A stretch of 64,000 nucleotides of DNA from DATCZS01 sp036525795 (GTDB lineage: Bacteria; Actinomycetota; Acidimicrobiia; Spongiisociales; ZC4RG35): positions 1 to 64,000 of the forward strand of contig DATCZS010000112.1 in assembly GCA_036525795.1 (NCBI GenBank). The letters run 5' to 3'. The notes beneath the pieces were generated by a model, which was not told the DNA's origin, ran no database searches, and saw nothing but the letters and a program-made list of their open reading frames with translations. Shown here piece after piece: positions 36,122-44,495 of this stretch. A program made the translations under genes and the position numbers. The first letter of the stretch is position 1, and the number at the start of each line of letters is the position of its first letter.

Positions 36122-36405
36122 GCCTGATCCTCGGGTTCGGAAATGCGCTTCCGCCAGGCAAACACCCCGCCGGCTGCGAATAGTCCCGCCAGGACCCCGT
36201 ACGCCCCCGCGTCGGTGAGAGGGACGGCGAGGGCTCCGTGGAGGGTCATGAAGAGGAACACCAGCGCCATCAGGGCCAGCACCGAGAGGGGCAGGGCGAG
36301 GGAGAGGATGGTGAGCGCCTTCGCCGCCCGATCGACGGTGAGCGATCGGACTTTGAGGGCGAAGTTCTCGAGGAGGTCGGCAAAACGGGCCGCGAAGTCG
36401 TCCAT
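36118..36405 (-). CDS. small two-helix membrane protein
   Basis: 95 residues: an N-terminal amphipathic part (MDDFAARFADLLENFALKVRSLTVDRAAKA), two hydrophobic helices (about 31-54 and 65-82) and a charged tail (WRKRISEPEDQA). The family is not firmly recognised; it resembles phage-holin-like/actinobacterial holin superfamily members by layout only. It overlaps trxB by ATGA and follows the anti-sigma gene, so it is coexpressed. Confidence 0.7.
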   Translation of the reverse strand: MDDFAARFADLLENFALKVRSLTVDRAAKALTILSLALPLSVLALMALVFLFMTLHGALAVPLTDAGAYGVLAGLFAAGGVFAWRKRISEPEDQA

Positions 36406-36439
36406 GTTCACGATGGTAGTGACCGGGGACGCCGAGAGG

Positions 36440-37240
36440 TCAGCCGAGATCGGCCGGCTCACAGGTGTCGGTCCACAACGCCCTGGGAGTCGGGTCGCCG
36501 TCGAAGACGACGGCGATCGGTCTTCCGTCGACCTCGGCCACCAGGACGAGAGGAGTGAGGGGATCGAGCTCGCACCGTGCCAGCAGGAGGGAGCGCTCCT
36601 TCGCCGATTCGTCGGCCAGGTCCTCGGACGGCGCGACCGTCGTTCCGTCGCCCACTGCGAGGGAGGAATCGACCTGGCCAGAGAGGCGCTCCTCGATCGC
36701 ACGGTTCAACGTGGCCATGTCGACTGCGCCCAGGTCGACCGTCTGGGGACTCGCCACCGGCGCCGCCGCCGCCGCGGTGTCTGCGCCCGCCAGTTCGGCG
36801 GCCTCGCTGCCGGCCTCCATGGTGGCATCGGAGGCGGCCGCCTCGGTCGCCAACTCCTCACCGGCGAGACTGTCCTGAGCGGTTGGCCCCATCCGGCCGA
36901 GCACCCCTACCAGGCCGACGCCGACGACGGCGACTGCGGCCACCGCCGCCACTCGCAACCCGACGCGTTCCCACCATCCGCGGGATCGGAATTCGACCAC
37001 CCGCACGTCCGATGGGGCGCCGTCTCCCACCGCAGCGAGCACCTCTCGATGCAGCCGGGCTCGCTCGAGGTCGTTCAGCGAGACCGGCGGAAGATCGCGA
37101 AGCGCAGCCAGCGCCGCCTGCTGCGCGATGAACTCGGCGGCGCAGAGGGCGCACGACGACACGAGCCGTTCCGCCTCCCCTGTGTCCGAAAGGGAGCCGT
37201 CGGCGTACGAAGCGATCAGATCGAGATCGTGGTCATGCAT
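36440..37240 (-). CDS. membrane-anchored anti-sigma factor (zinc-finger type)
   Basis: 266 residues. N-terminal anti-sigma domain with the ZAS-like C-x-x-C (SSCALCAAEF) preceded by acidic helix DLDLIASYADGSLSD, one transmembrane helix (about 96-115, VGLRVAAVAAVAVVGVGLVGVLG), then an Ala/Glu-rich extracytoplasmic part. It overlaps the sigma gene by 8 bp, matching the sigM-rsmA pair of mycobacteria. It should hold the sigma factor at the membrane until a signal leads to release. Confidence 0.87.
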   Translation of the reverse strand: MHDHDLDLIASYADGSLSDTGEAERLVSSCALCAAEFIAQQAALAALRDLPPVSLNDLERARLHREVLAAVGDGAPSDVRVVEFRSRGWWERVGLRVAAVAAVAVVGVGLVGVLGRMGPTAQDSLAGEELATEAAASDATMEAGSEAAELAGADTAAAAAPVASPQTVDLGAVDMATLNRAIEERLSGQVDSSLAVGDGTTVAPSEDLADESAKERSLLLARCELDPLTPLVLVAEVDGRPIAVVFDGDPTPRALWTDTCEPADLG

Positions 37241-37808
37241 CTTCGGTCCTTGGACGCGCCGGAGGGGGGTTCAGGTTCCCGAGTTGTTCGGCGAGCAGCC
37301 GGCGAGCGCGAAATACCCTCGATTTCACGGTTCCGACGGGCACCCCGAGGATCTCGGCGACGTCGGCGAGGGGAAGCCCGTGGGCGTCGGCCAGGATCAC
37401 CGCCGCCCGGAATTCTTCGGGGATGCGGCCGAGCGCAGCAGCGATGTCACCCCTGACGTCGATCGCGTCGAGGGCGTCGTCGGTGGAGTGATCGGCGGGG
37501 TCGTGATGCTCCGGCAGGGGGTCGGCGGCGCGCCGGCGTGCCTTGCGCTGGAGGTCGAAGCACGTGTTCGTCGCCACGCGGTACAGCCATGTGCTCAGCG
37601 CCGACTCACCCCGAAACCGGTCCGCCTTGCGGAACAGCGTGATGAATGTCTCCTGGGTGGCGTCGAGTGCGAGATCGCGATTCCCCATGAGGCGCAGACA
37701 CACGGCGAAGACCATGTCCTCGTGCCGGCGCATGAGCTCTGTGAAGGCAGCCCGATCGCCCGCTGCCACCCGAGCGACCAGCTCCTGATCGGAGACGAGA
37801 TCGCTCAT
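37233..37808 (-). CDS. sigM: ECF RNA polymerase sigma factor (SigM-like)
   Basis: 191 residues with sigma region 2 (ALDATQETFITLFRKADRFRG, TWLYRVATNTCFD) and region 4 (IPEEFRAAVILADAHGLPLADVAEILGVPVGTVKSRVFRARRLL). No extra C-terminal domain. Position beside trxB/trxA/cwlM is that of mycobacterial SigM. ATG overlaps the pseudokinase stop. Confidence 0.92.
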   Translation of the reverse strand: MSDLVSDQELVARVAAGDRAAFTELMRRHEDMVFAVCLRLMGNRDLALDATQETFITLFRKADRFRGESALSTWLYRVATNTCFDLQRKARRRAADPLPEHHDPADHSTDDALDAIDVRGDIAAALGRIPEEFRAAVILADAHGLPLADVAEILGVPVGTVKSRVFRARRLLAEQLGNLNPPPARPRTEDA

Positions 37809-39133
37809 GCCCGGAAGCGTACCTCGGCGATCTGGGCGGAGTGGTCTTCATCGCCCTGCCTCGGCAGGTCGGTCAGCCACACCACCCAGCTGCCGCCGGG
37901 ACGGAGAGGAAGCTGGTGCGACGCGAATCCCCCCGCAGACCGGGCGCGCACGACGACATCCCAGGTCGCAGGGTCCGGAGTCTCGGAGGTCGACCACGCC
38001 ACCTGATAGGCGACCCCCGGGGTGAATCCGCTCAGCTGGATCTGGGTGGGGGACCCGTCGACCCGGAACACGATGCCCACCCCCGGCTTCAGAAGAGAGA
38101 GCGGGTCGCGATAGGTCTCCGTGCGCCAGAAGGTCGACGAGTCGCCGTCGGTCAGTTCCGGGAGGCGCTGGTCGTTCTCGCCTCCGCCACCGAACGGATC
38201 CACCGTCGCCTCGGCGACGGCGTCGAGAAGGGCGGTGGCGGGGACGGGGCCGACGACCGGCCCGCTCGGCGGGGCTGTGGTGGTCGATGCCACCGAGGAT
38301 GGGGGAGTCGACGCCTGGGTGCTCTCCGGGAGCCGCAGCGCGCTGTCCGCCCCTGCGAGCAGGAGCCGGCCCAGGCCGATCAGTCCGAGGGCGACGAGGA
38401 CGAGGGCGGCGGCGAGGATCATGAACCGGCGCGACCATCCACCCGACTCGACCGCGGGAGGGCTGGGGGAGGGGGTGGCGAGCAGTTCTTCGGCCAGGAC
38501 CCGCGCCGACACGGTGCCCGACTGCGCCGCCCGGAGGATCGCGTCCACGGACGGGTGCAGGCCGTCGACGATCTCGGAGGGTCCGGGGCCACCGGCGGGG
38601 GCACCGGTGAGCGCCTCCTCGAGGACCCGGCCGAGCGCCGCCACGTCGTCCGCCGGCGCGACGGATGCGCGGTCGGTCCGTCTTCCGAACGCCCCCAGCT
38701 TCGCCGGATGTGCGATGGCGTAGAAGATCGCCCCGGCATCGATCTTTCCGTGGACCACGCCGTTCTCGTGGAGGCCGGAGAGCGCAGAGGCGAGTCCGGC
38801 CGCATTGGGGAGGAACTCGAAGACATCGATCGTGTCCCTCGACTCGAGGCGGTCGGCGAGGGTCATGCCGCCTCCCCAGTCGGTCACGGCGAATGCCCCG
38901 TCGGGGATCTCGCCTGCGGTGAACACCGATGCCAGATGGGGGTGATTCACCCGGGCCGCCGACCGAACCGCCTCCAGGAACTCGGTGCGGCGCCCGGAAC
39001 TCGAGTCGGGTCCGAGCAGGCGGATCAACACCGGGCGGTCGAGCGACTCGTCTGTGCCGAGCCACTCCTCGATGTCGCCGTCGCGGCCGAGGCGGATCTC
39101 CAGGCGGTAGCGATCGGGAATGGGAGGCGGCAT
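37805..39133 (-). CDS. membrane pseudokinase with extracytoplasmic beta domain
   Basis: 442 residues. The first 230 residues have protein-kinase-like layout but degenerate key motifs: no glycine loop (LGRDGDIEEW), the VAIK lysine is Arg38 (VLIRLL), HRDxKPxN reads HGKIDAGA (128-135) and DFG reads AFG near 148. A membrane helix follows (about 235-258), a Thr/Ser/Pro linker, and a C-terminal discoidin/NPCBM-like beta domain (LTDGDSSTFWRTETY, WVVWLTDL). It matches the pseudokinase-plus-extracellular module that mycobacteria carry fused to MurJ (Rv3910), whose phosphorylated form is bound by FhaA. Here no MurJ part is attached. Confidence 0.85.
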   Translation of the reverse strand: MPPPIPDRYRLEIRLGRDGDIEEWLGTDESLDRPVLIRLLGPDSSSGRRTEFLEAVRSAARVNHPHLASVFTAGEIPDGAFAVTDWGGGMTLADRLESRDTIDVFEFLPNAAGLASALSGLHENGVVHGKIDAGAIFYAIAHPAKLGAFGRRTDRASVAPADDVAALGRVLEEALTGAPAGGPGPSEIVDGLHPSVDAILRAAQSGTVSARVLAEELLATPSPSPPAVESGGWSRRFMILAAALVLVALGLIGLGRLLLAGADSALRLPESTQASTPPSSVASTTTAPPSGPVVGPVPATALLDAVAEATVDPFGGGGENDQRLPELTDGDSSTFWRTETYRDPLSLLKPGVGIVFRVDGSPTQIQLSGFTPGVAYQVAWSTSETPDPATWDVVVRARSAGGFASHQLPLRPGGSWVVWLTDLPRQGDEDHSAQIAEVRFRA

Positions 39134-39137
39134 CGCG

Positions 39138-39968
39138 TCACGCCAACCGGTAGGCCACCCCCAGCGTGCCGGGACCGGAGTGGGTTCCGACCACCGGGCC
39201 GAGCTGGGAGACGATGGGGGTGCGGCCGGGAAGGACACCGGCGATCGATTCAACGAACGGCTCGACGTCGGCGGCGTCTCCGTGGAGGACGGCCACCTCG
39301 ACGATCCGGTCGGCGCGATCGCGCACGTGGGCATTGAGGGCGTGCTTGGCCTTGGATCTGGTTCGGACCCTCCCCGCCGCGTTGACCACCCCGTCCTCGA
39401 CCGCGATCAGCGGCTTGATGTCGAGCAGCGAGCCGACAAGCGCCTGCGCACCGCCGATCCGCCCTCCCCGCTTCAGGAACTCGAGTGTCTGCAGCGCTGC
39501 CAGGACGTGTGTCCCGTCTGCGGCGTCCACCGCCGCCGCCACGACCGCGGCGAGGTCGCCCCCGGCGGAAGCCGCCCGGGCTGCAGCGAGCACCGGGAGG
39601 CCGAGTCCCATGGACACCGTCCGCGAGTCGAGGACCTTGATCGGGTATCCGAGCTGTTCGGCCGCGATCACAGCGGATTGGTAGGTCCCTGACAGTTGAC
39701 CCGAGAGCGTCAGGGCGACGACGCCTGTGGCCCCGCCTTCGAAGAGGTTCTGGAAGGCCTGGAGGAAGCTACCGGCGCTGGGGGCGGCGGTCTCGGGAAG
39801 CTGGTCGGACGACCGCAGTTTCCTCCAGAAGTCTCCGGGTCCGAGGTCGCGGCCGTCGACGTACTCGTCTGATCCGAACCGGATCGTGAGAGGGACCACC
39901 TCGAGGCCGTACTGGTCCACCAGCGCCGGTGGGAGGTCGCACGACGAGTCGGTGACGATGCGAATCAC
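39138..39968 (-). CDS. DegV-family fatty-acid-binding protein
   Basis: 276 residues from GTG 39968. DegV family: IRIVTDSSCDLPPAL, TAAPSAGSFLQAF, LSGTYQSA and LKRGGRIGGAQ. In firmicutes it is the FakB subunit that presents fatty acids to kinase FakA; no fakA is seen nearby. It overlaps the GNAT gene by GTGA. Confidence 0.93.
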   Translation of the reverse strand: MIRIVTDSSCDLPPALVDQYGLEVVPLTIRFGSDEYVDGRDLGPGDFWRKLRSSDQLPETAAPSAGSFLQAFQNLFEGGATGVVALTLSGQLSGTYQSAVIAAEQLGYPIKVLDSRTVSMGLGLPVLAAARAASAGGDLAAVVAAAVDAADGTHVLAALQTLEFLKRGGRIGGAQALVGSLLDIKPLIAVEDGVVNAAGRVRTRSKAKHALNAHVRDRADRIVEVAVLHGDAADVEPFVESIAGVLPGRTPIVSQLGPVVGTHSGPGTLGVAYRLA

Positions 39969-40708
39969 GGGTGCGGGTCCTGTGTGGATCGACGGTAGAG
40001 GGTGAGCCCGTTTGGCAGAGAGATGAATCCCTCCGAGCGATACAGGGCGGCGGCTGAGTGGTTGTCCATCTGGGTGTTGAGAAGCATGGTACGGGCTCCT
40101 GCGCTCCTGGCCCACGTCATGGATCGGCGCAGCAGGTCGCGGCCGATGCCCCGACCCTGCCACCTGGGATCGACGGCGATGCGTTGCAGATACGACGTAT
40201 GGATGGCGACCCCGATGATGGCGAAGGCCACCTGCTCTGCGTTGTCGCCTTCCGCGACGAGGAGCATGGAGCGCGGGGTGGCGGTCATGGCGTCCTCCAG
40301 CCCGACCCGCCCCATCCGCCAGATGCCGTCGAACGCGTCGCGGTCCAACCGGGCGGCCCGGTGGAGATCCGCAGTCGTTCCCTCCCTGGCCTCCCGTTCT
40401 GCCGCGGGCACCGGCGCCCCCAGGTCGCGTTCCATCATCGCCAGCCTGCGGTCCGGCGAGAACCCCGCCGCGCGCCACATGCCGGCGGACGTCGCAGGCA
40501 GCGGGGGAGACCAGACCGCCGGTGCTCCCTCCTCGGCCGCCCAGTGCACGCATCGATCCAGGAACTCGACGCTGCCGCGTTCGACACGCAGCACCACGTC
40601 TTCGCTCTCGTCGTTGAGGCGGCGGCACACGCCCTTCCACCAACCCGAGCGCAGCGCCACCGGCCCCGGCCAGTCGCCCCGGCTGGTGATTCGCTTCCCT
40701 GAAGTCAT
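39965..40708 (-). CDS. GNAT-family N-acetyltransferase
   Basis: 247 residues. The C-terminal half is a GNAT domain with acetyl-CoA loop VDPRWQGRGIGRDLL and ALYRSEGFI. The N-terminal half (about 1-105) is a degenerate second GNAT-like part, a double-GNAT layout reminiscent of MshD. Substrate unknown. First gene of the leftward group, divergent from the deacetylase gene. Confidence 0.85.
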   Translation of the reverse strand: MTSGKRITSRGDWPGPVALRSGWWKGVCRRLNDESEDVVLRVERGSVEFLDRCVHWAAEEGAPAVWSPPLPATSAGMWRAAGFSPDRRLAMMERDLGAPVPAAEREAREGTTADLHRAARLDRDAFDGIWRMGRVGLEDAMTATPRSMLLVAEGDNAEQVAFAIIGVAIHTSYLQRIAVDPRWQGRGIGRDLLRRSMTWARSAGARTMLLNTQMDNHSAAALYRSEGFISLPNGLTLYRRSTQDPHP

Positions 40709-40740
40709 CGGTGGGCCGTCACGGGTGGCAAAGTAGCGGG

Positions 40741-41754
40741 GTGGAGCTCGTGTATGTCACCCATCCGTCGTTTGCCCTGCACGACACAGGCTCGTGGCAT
40801 CCAGAGCGTCCTGCCCGCCTCGAGGCGGTCGACCGGGGGGTGCGCCTCGCAGGTGTGCCCATCCGCCGGATCGAGGCTCCGGTGGTCGACCGGGCGGTGC
40901 TCGAACGGGTCCACACCCATTCCTACATCGAGGCGATCGAGCGCTTCTGTGCAGAGGGAGGGGGGGCTCTCGACCCCGACACGGTGGCTTCGACCGGCTC
41001 GTGGGAGGCGGCGGTCCGCGCCGCGGGGGCGGGTCCGGCGGCGGTGGAGATCCTGCGGCATTCCCCCGAGGAGACGTCGGCCTTCCTGGCAGTGCGTCCA
41101 CCCGGCCACCACGCCCAGGCGGCGCGTCCGATGGGTTTCTGTCTGTTCAACAACGTGATGGTGACCGCCCGGATGCTGGCGGACGGCGGAACGCGGGTGG
41201 CGATCGTCGACTGGGACGTGCATCACGGAAACGGCACCCAGGACATGCTCGTCGACGACCCGGCACTGATGTACGTCTCGATCCACCAGCACCCCTTCTA
41301 TCCACTCACCGGAGCCGTCGACGAACGCGGGGTCGGTCCCGGCGAAGGGACCGTGATCAATGCGCCGATTCCGGCGGGAACCGGCGGTGACGCGTACCAG
41401 GCGCTGTTCGACCGGGTGGTCGTCCCTGTGCTCCGCCAGTTCGACCCGGACTGGATCCTGGTGTCTTCGGGATATGACGCCCACGAGGAAGACCCTCTGG
41501 CGGAGATCAGGCTGGTGTCGGCCGACTACAGGATGATGGCCCAGAGACTTCGCTCGGTCGTTCCTCCCAACCGGATCGTCGTCTTTCTCGAAGGGGGCTA
41601 TCACCTCACCGCCATCGCCGCCTCGGTGTCGCACACGATCGGAGGCCTGGCGGGTGAGGACGTCGAGTACGCCCCGCGGCTCTCCCCTCCCTCCTCCTGG
41701 GCAGTGGTCGAGCAGGTGGTGGCCGAGACCGGCCGGCGGTGGGACGTCGGCTGA
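40741..41754 (+). CDS. histone-deacetylase-family amidohydrolase
   Basis: 337 residues from GTG 40741. HDAC superfamily: HPERPARLEAV, RPPGHHAQAARPMGFCLFNN (catalytic His pair), VAIVDWDVHHGNGTQD (zinc Asp and His), SSGYDAHEEDPL (zinc Asp) and FLEGGYHL. Bacterial members deacetylate polyamines or protein lysines (AcuC). A TAGCGG box at 40734-40739 lies too close to this GTG for a leaderless mRNA, so GTG 40750 is a possible true start. Confidence 0.93.
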   Translation: MELVYVTHPSFALHDTGSWHPERPARLEAVDRGVRLAGVPIRRIEAPVVDRAVLERVHTHSYIEAIERFCAEGGGALDPDTVASTGSWEAAVRAAGAGPAAVEILRHSPEETSAFLAVRPPGHHAQAARPMGFCLFNNVMVTARMLADGGTRVAIVDWDVHHGNGTQDMLVDDPALMYVSIHQHPFYPLTGAVDERGVGPGEGTVINAPIPAGTGGDAYQALFDRVVVPVLRQFDPDWILVSSGYDAHEEDPLAEIRLVSADYRMMAQRLRSVVPPNRIVVFLEGGYHLTAIAASVSHTIGGLAGEDVEYAPRLSPPSSWAVVEQVVAETGRRWDVG

Positions 41755-41833
41755 CGGAATTTCGACCCTCAAGGCGTGCCGTTCCCGTTCCGATAGGTCG
41801 TCTCAAGTTCAACGACCCCGGGAGTCGCCACAC

Positions 41834-42916
41834 ATGGAAATCTCGCTCGAAGCGCTCCTCAAGCGCGCAGTCGAATCGAACGCCTCCGACATTCACATGA
41901 AGGTCGGCTCTCCTCCCACTATTCGCATCGACGGCGAACTGAGGCGGCTGGCCGACGTGGACGTCCTCAAGCCCGGTGACACCGAGGCGATGGCGCAGTC
42001 GATATTCAGCCAGAAGGCGGCCAATCAGTTCAAGGAGACAGGCGAGGCGGACTTCGCCTACGGCCGACACGACCTCGGGCGGTTCCGGGTGGCGGCGTTC
42101 CGCCAGCGGGGCTCGGTCAGCCTCGTGATGCGCCGGGTGATGCCGGGGGTCCCCCAGTTGGACCGGCTCGGACTCCCTCCCGTCGCACGCAAGATCGCCG
42201 GGGAGGAGCGCGGGTTGGTGCTGGTCACCGGACCGTCGGGGTCGGGCCGCAGCACGACGGTGGCGGCCATCGTCGAGTACATCAATCAGAACCGTCCGGT
42301 TTCGATCATGACGGCGGAGGATCCGATCGAGGTGCTCTTCCCGGACAAGATGGCGGTGGTGGCCCAGCGCGAGGTCGGCGTCGACACTCCCTCCTACGCG
42401 GACGCAATCCGCAAGGCCATGCGCCAGGACGCAGACGTCATCATGGTGTCCGAGATCAGCGACGCCGAGACCGCCATGGCGGCGGTGGCGGCGGCGGAGA
42501 CGGGGCATCTGGTGGTGGCGGCGATGCACACCGGAGACCCGGTGTCCACCATCGATCGGCTGATCGGGTTGTTCCCCCGGCCCTTGCAGGAGACCGCCCG
42601 GCTTCAGGTCTCCCACCTCATGCGCGGAGTGATCTCCCAGCGGCTCGTCGAGACCACCGAGGCGACCGGCCGGGTGCTGGCCACCGAGATCCTGACCGGA
42701 AACGCCAAGGTTCAGGAGTTGATCGCAAGCGATGCTCCTCGGGAGGCGCTCCTCGACGTGATCAAGGAGAGCGAGTTCTTCGGAATGCAGTCATTCGACC
42801 AGGCGCTGCTCGGGCTCGTGAAGCAGAAGCGCGTGTCCGTGTCGGGGGCGCTGGCCTTCGTTCGCAACACCCACGAGTTCCGGGCTCGCGCCTTGGAGGC
42901 GGGCGTCGACGTGTGA
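41834..42916 (+). CDS. PilT-like secretion/retraction ATPase with altered Walker A
   Basis: 360 residues of the PilT/PilU type. N-terminal PAS-like part (NASDIHMKVGSPPTIRIDGELRRL), Asp box MTAEDPIEVLF, QREVGVDTPSY and His box AAMHTGDPVSTIDRLIGLFP. Walker A reads GPSGSGRST with Arg139 in place of lysine, and Walker B reads MVSEISDAE instead of LVGEMRD. No pilin or pilus-assembly genes are near. Activity is therefore uncertain. PilU-like accessory ATPases or a regulatory role are alternatives. Confidence 0.88.
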   Translation: MEISLEALLKRAVESNASDIHMKVGSPPTIRIDGELRRLADVDVLKPGDTEAMAQSIFSQKAANQFKETGEADFAYGRHDLGRFRVAAFRQRGSVSLVMRRVMPGVPQLDRLGLPPVARKIAGEERGLVLVTGPSGSGRSTTVAAIVEYINQNRPVSIMTAEDPIEVLFPDKMAVVAQREVGVDTPSYADAIRKAMRQDADVIMVSEISDAETAMAAVAAAETGHLVVAAMHTGDPVSTIDRLIGLFPRPLQETARLQVSHLMRGVISQRLVETTEATGRVLATEILTGNAKVQELIASDAPREALLDVIKESEFFGMQSFDQALLGLVKQKRVSVSGALAFVRNTHEFRARALEAGVDV

Positions 42917-42960
42917 CATCCCACCACGCCGATCCTTCCGGGTTCGGCGGCACCGGTCAC

Positions 42961-42966
42961 TACTGT
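42961..42966 (+). promoter_or_regulatory. -10 box of the CCA-adding enzyme gene
   Basis: TACTGT, 8 nt before ATG 42975, implying a leaderless transcript. Confidence 0.45.
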
Positions 42967-42974
42967 CGACCGCG

Positions 42975-44444
42975 ATGATTCCCGAACGTCTGCGCTGGCT
43001 GTTCGACGGCGGCAGCGTCGCATCCCAACTCGGCGCGTTGTTCGACGGCACCGGCCACAGCCTCTACCTGGTGGGCGGGTCCGTCCGCGATGCCCTGCTC
43101 GGCCGTTCTCACGACGATCTCGACTTCACCACCGATGCGCGTCCCGATCGCATCCGCGAGATCGTGGCCGATTGGGCCGACTCGGTCTACACCGTCGGTG
43201 AGGCGTTCGGGACGATCGGAGTCCGCAAGGGTTCCGACCTCTTCGAGATCACCACGTTTCGTTCTGATGTGTATCGCGAGGAGAGTCGCAAGCCTCAGGT
43301 GACCTTCTCGGACTCGATCGAGGAGGATCTGCGCAGGCGCGACTTCACGATCAACGCGGTGGCGATCGCCCTGCCGGGTGCCGAGACGATCGATCCGTAC
43401 GGGGGTCTCCTCGACATGGCCAACGCCGTGCTTCGCACGCCTGCCGATCCGCACCTGTCCTTCTCAGACGACCCTCTCCGGATGCTCCGGCTGTTTCGGT
43501 TCCAGGCCACCCTCGGCTTCGAACCGGATCCGGCGGCGGTGGCCGCGGTGGGGGAGATGTCCGATCGGCTCTCGATCGTCTCGGCAGAGCGCATCCGCGA
43601 CGAGTTCTCGAAACTCGTCACGGCTCCCGATCCGGGCCCGGCCCTCGCCGCGCTGGTCGAAGCCGGTCTCAGCGACCAGTTCCTGCCCGAGTTGTCCCGG
43701 CTCGCCATGGAACAAGACCCGGTTCATCGCCACAAGGACGTCCTCGCCCACACGATCGCCGTGATGCAGAAGGCCAGCCCCAGCCTCCGGCTCCGCCTGG
43801 CGGCGCTCCTCCACGACGTCGGCAAGCCGGACACCCGGGAGTTCGGACCGAAAGGCGTGAGCTTCCATCACCACGAGGTGGTGGGAGCCCGCATGGCGCG
43901 CGACCGGCTGCGGGCGTTGCGCTATCCGAAAGACGTGGTGCGCGACGTTCAGCAACTGGTGTTCCTGCACCTGCGACCCCACACGCTCAAGATGGGCTGG
44001 ACCGATTCCGCCGTGCGCCGCTACGTGCGCGATGCCGGCGATCTGCTGGCGGATCTGAACGAACTGGTGCGCTGTGACGTCACCACTGCCAATGAGCGCC
44101 GGGCGGTGACCATCCAGAGGAGGATCGACGAACTCGAGGTCCGCATCGACGAGCTGGCCCGTCAGGAGGAGATCGAGCGCCTGCGCCCGCCGATCGACGG
44201 CAACGAGGTCATGACCTATCTCGGCATCCCGCCCGGGCCGATGATCGGCCGGGTGATGCACCTCCTCCTCGAGCGCCGCATCGACGAGGGGCCCTTCTCC
44301 CCCGCCGAGGCGTACGACATGGTCCGCGTCTGGGCCATCGGGCAGGGTCTCGACGACCCCGGCCCGGCTCCGGTGGGGAGCGATCGGGATCCGGCGGGGA
44401 GCGAGGCGGATGAGGACCGACGAGGGGTACCGCCGGGCGAGTGA
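42975..44444 (+). CDS. pcnA: CCA tRNA nucleotidyltransferase with HD domain
   Basis: 489 residues, class II nucleotidyltransferase: LVGGSVRDALLGRSHDDLDFTTDA with the catalytic DxD, RRDFTINAVAI, RMLRLFRFQATLGF. A C-terminal HD hydrolase domain follows (LAALLHDVGKPDTR, and H pairs in VSFHHHEVVGARMA). Adds or repairs CCA at tRNA 3' ends, needed because the three tRNAs in this window lack encoded CCA. The mycobacterial counterpart (Rv3907c, pcnA) also lies in this neighbourhood. Confidence 0.93.
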   Translation: MIPERLRWLFDGGSVASQLGALFDGTGHSLYLVGGSVRDALLGRSHDDLDFTTDARPDRIREIVADWADSVYTVGEAFGTIGVRKGSDLFEITTFRSDVYREESRKPQVTFSDSIEEDLRRRDFTINAVAIALPGAETIDPYGGLLDMANAVLRTPADPHLSFSDDPLRMLRLFRFQATLGFEPDPAAVAAVGEMSDRLSIVSAERIRDEFSKLVTAPDPGPALAALVEAGLSDQFLPELSRLAMEQDPVHRHKDVLAHTIAVMQKASPSLRLRLAALLHDVGKPDTREFGPKGVSFHHHEVVGARMARDRLRALRYPKDVVRDVQQLVFLHLRPHTLKMGWTDSAVRRYVRDAGDLLADLNELVRCDVTTANERRAVTIQRRIDELEVRIDELARQEEIERLRPPIDGNEVMTYLGIPPGPMIGRVMHLLLERRIDEGPFSPAEAYDMVRVWAIGQGLDDPGPAPVGSDRDPAGSEADEDRRGVPPGE

Positions 44445-44457
44445 CGGCGGCCACCGG

Positions 44458-44485
44458 TTGATCGCTATGCGCATATGCGTATACT
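44458..44485 (+). promoter_or_regulatory. argC promoter with ARG-box operator
   Basis: -35 TTGATC (44458-44463), 16-nt spacer, -10 TATACT (44480-44485). The near-palindrome TATGCGCATATGCGTATA (44466-44483) fills the spacer and covers most of the -10. The same 18 bp, plus CGC on its left, occur before argR. Such boxes are ArgR targets; arginine-loaded ArgR would block the polymerase. Confidence 0.75.
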
Positions 44486-44495
44486 GCCGGCACTC

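Noticed and set aside
44475..44495. argC start at ATG 44475
   Set aside because: This ATG lies within the operator and -10 region; the transcript would start downstream of it. ATG 44496 opens the conserved N-terminus.
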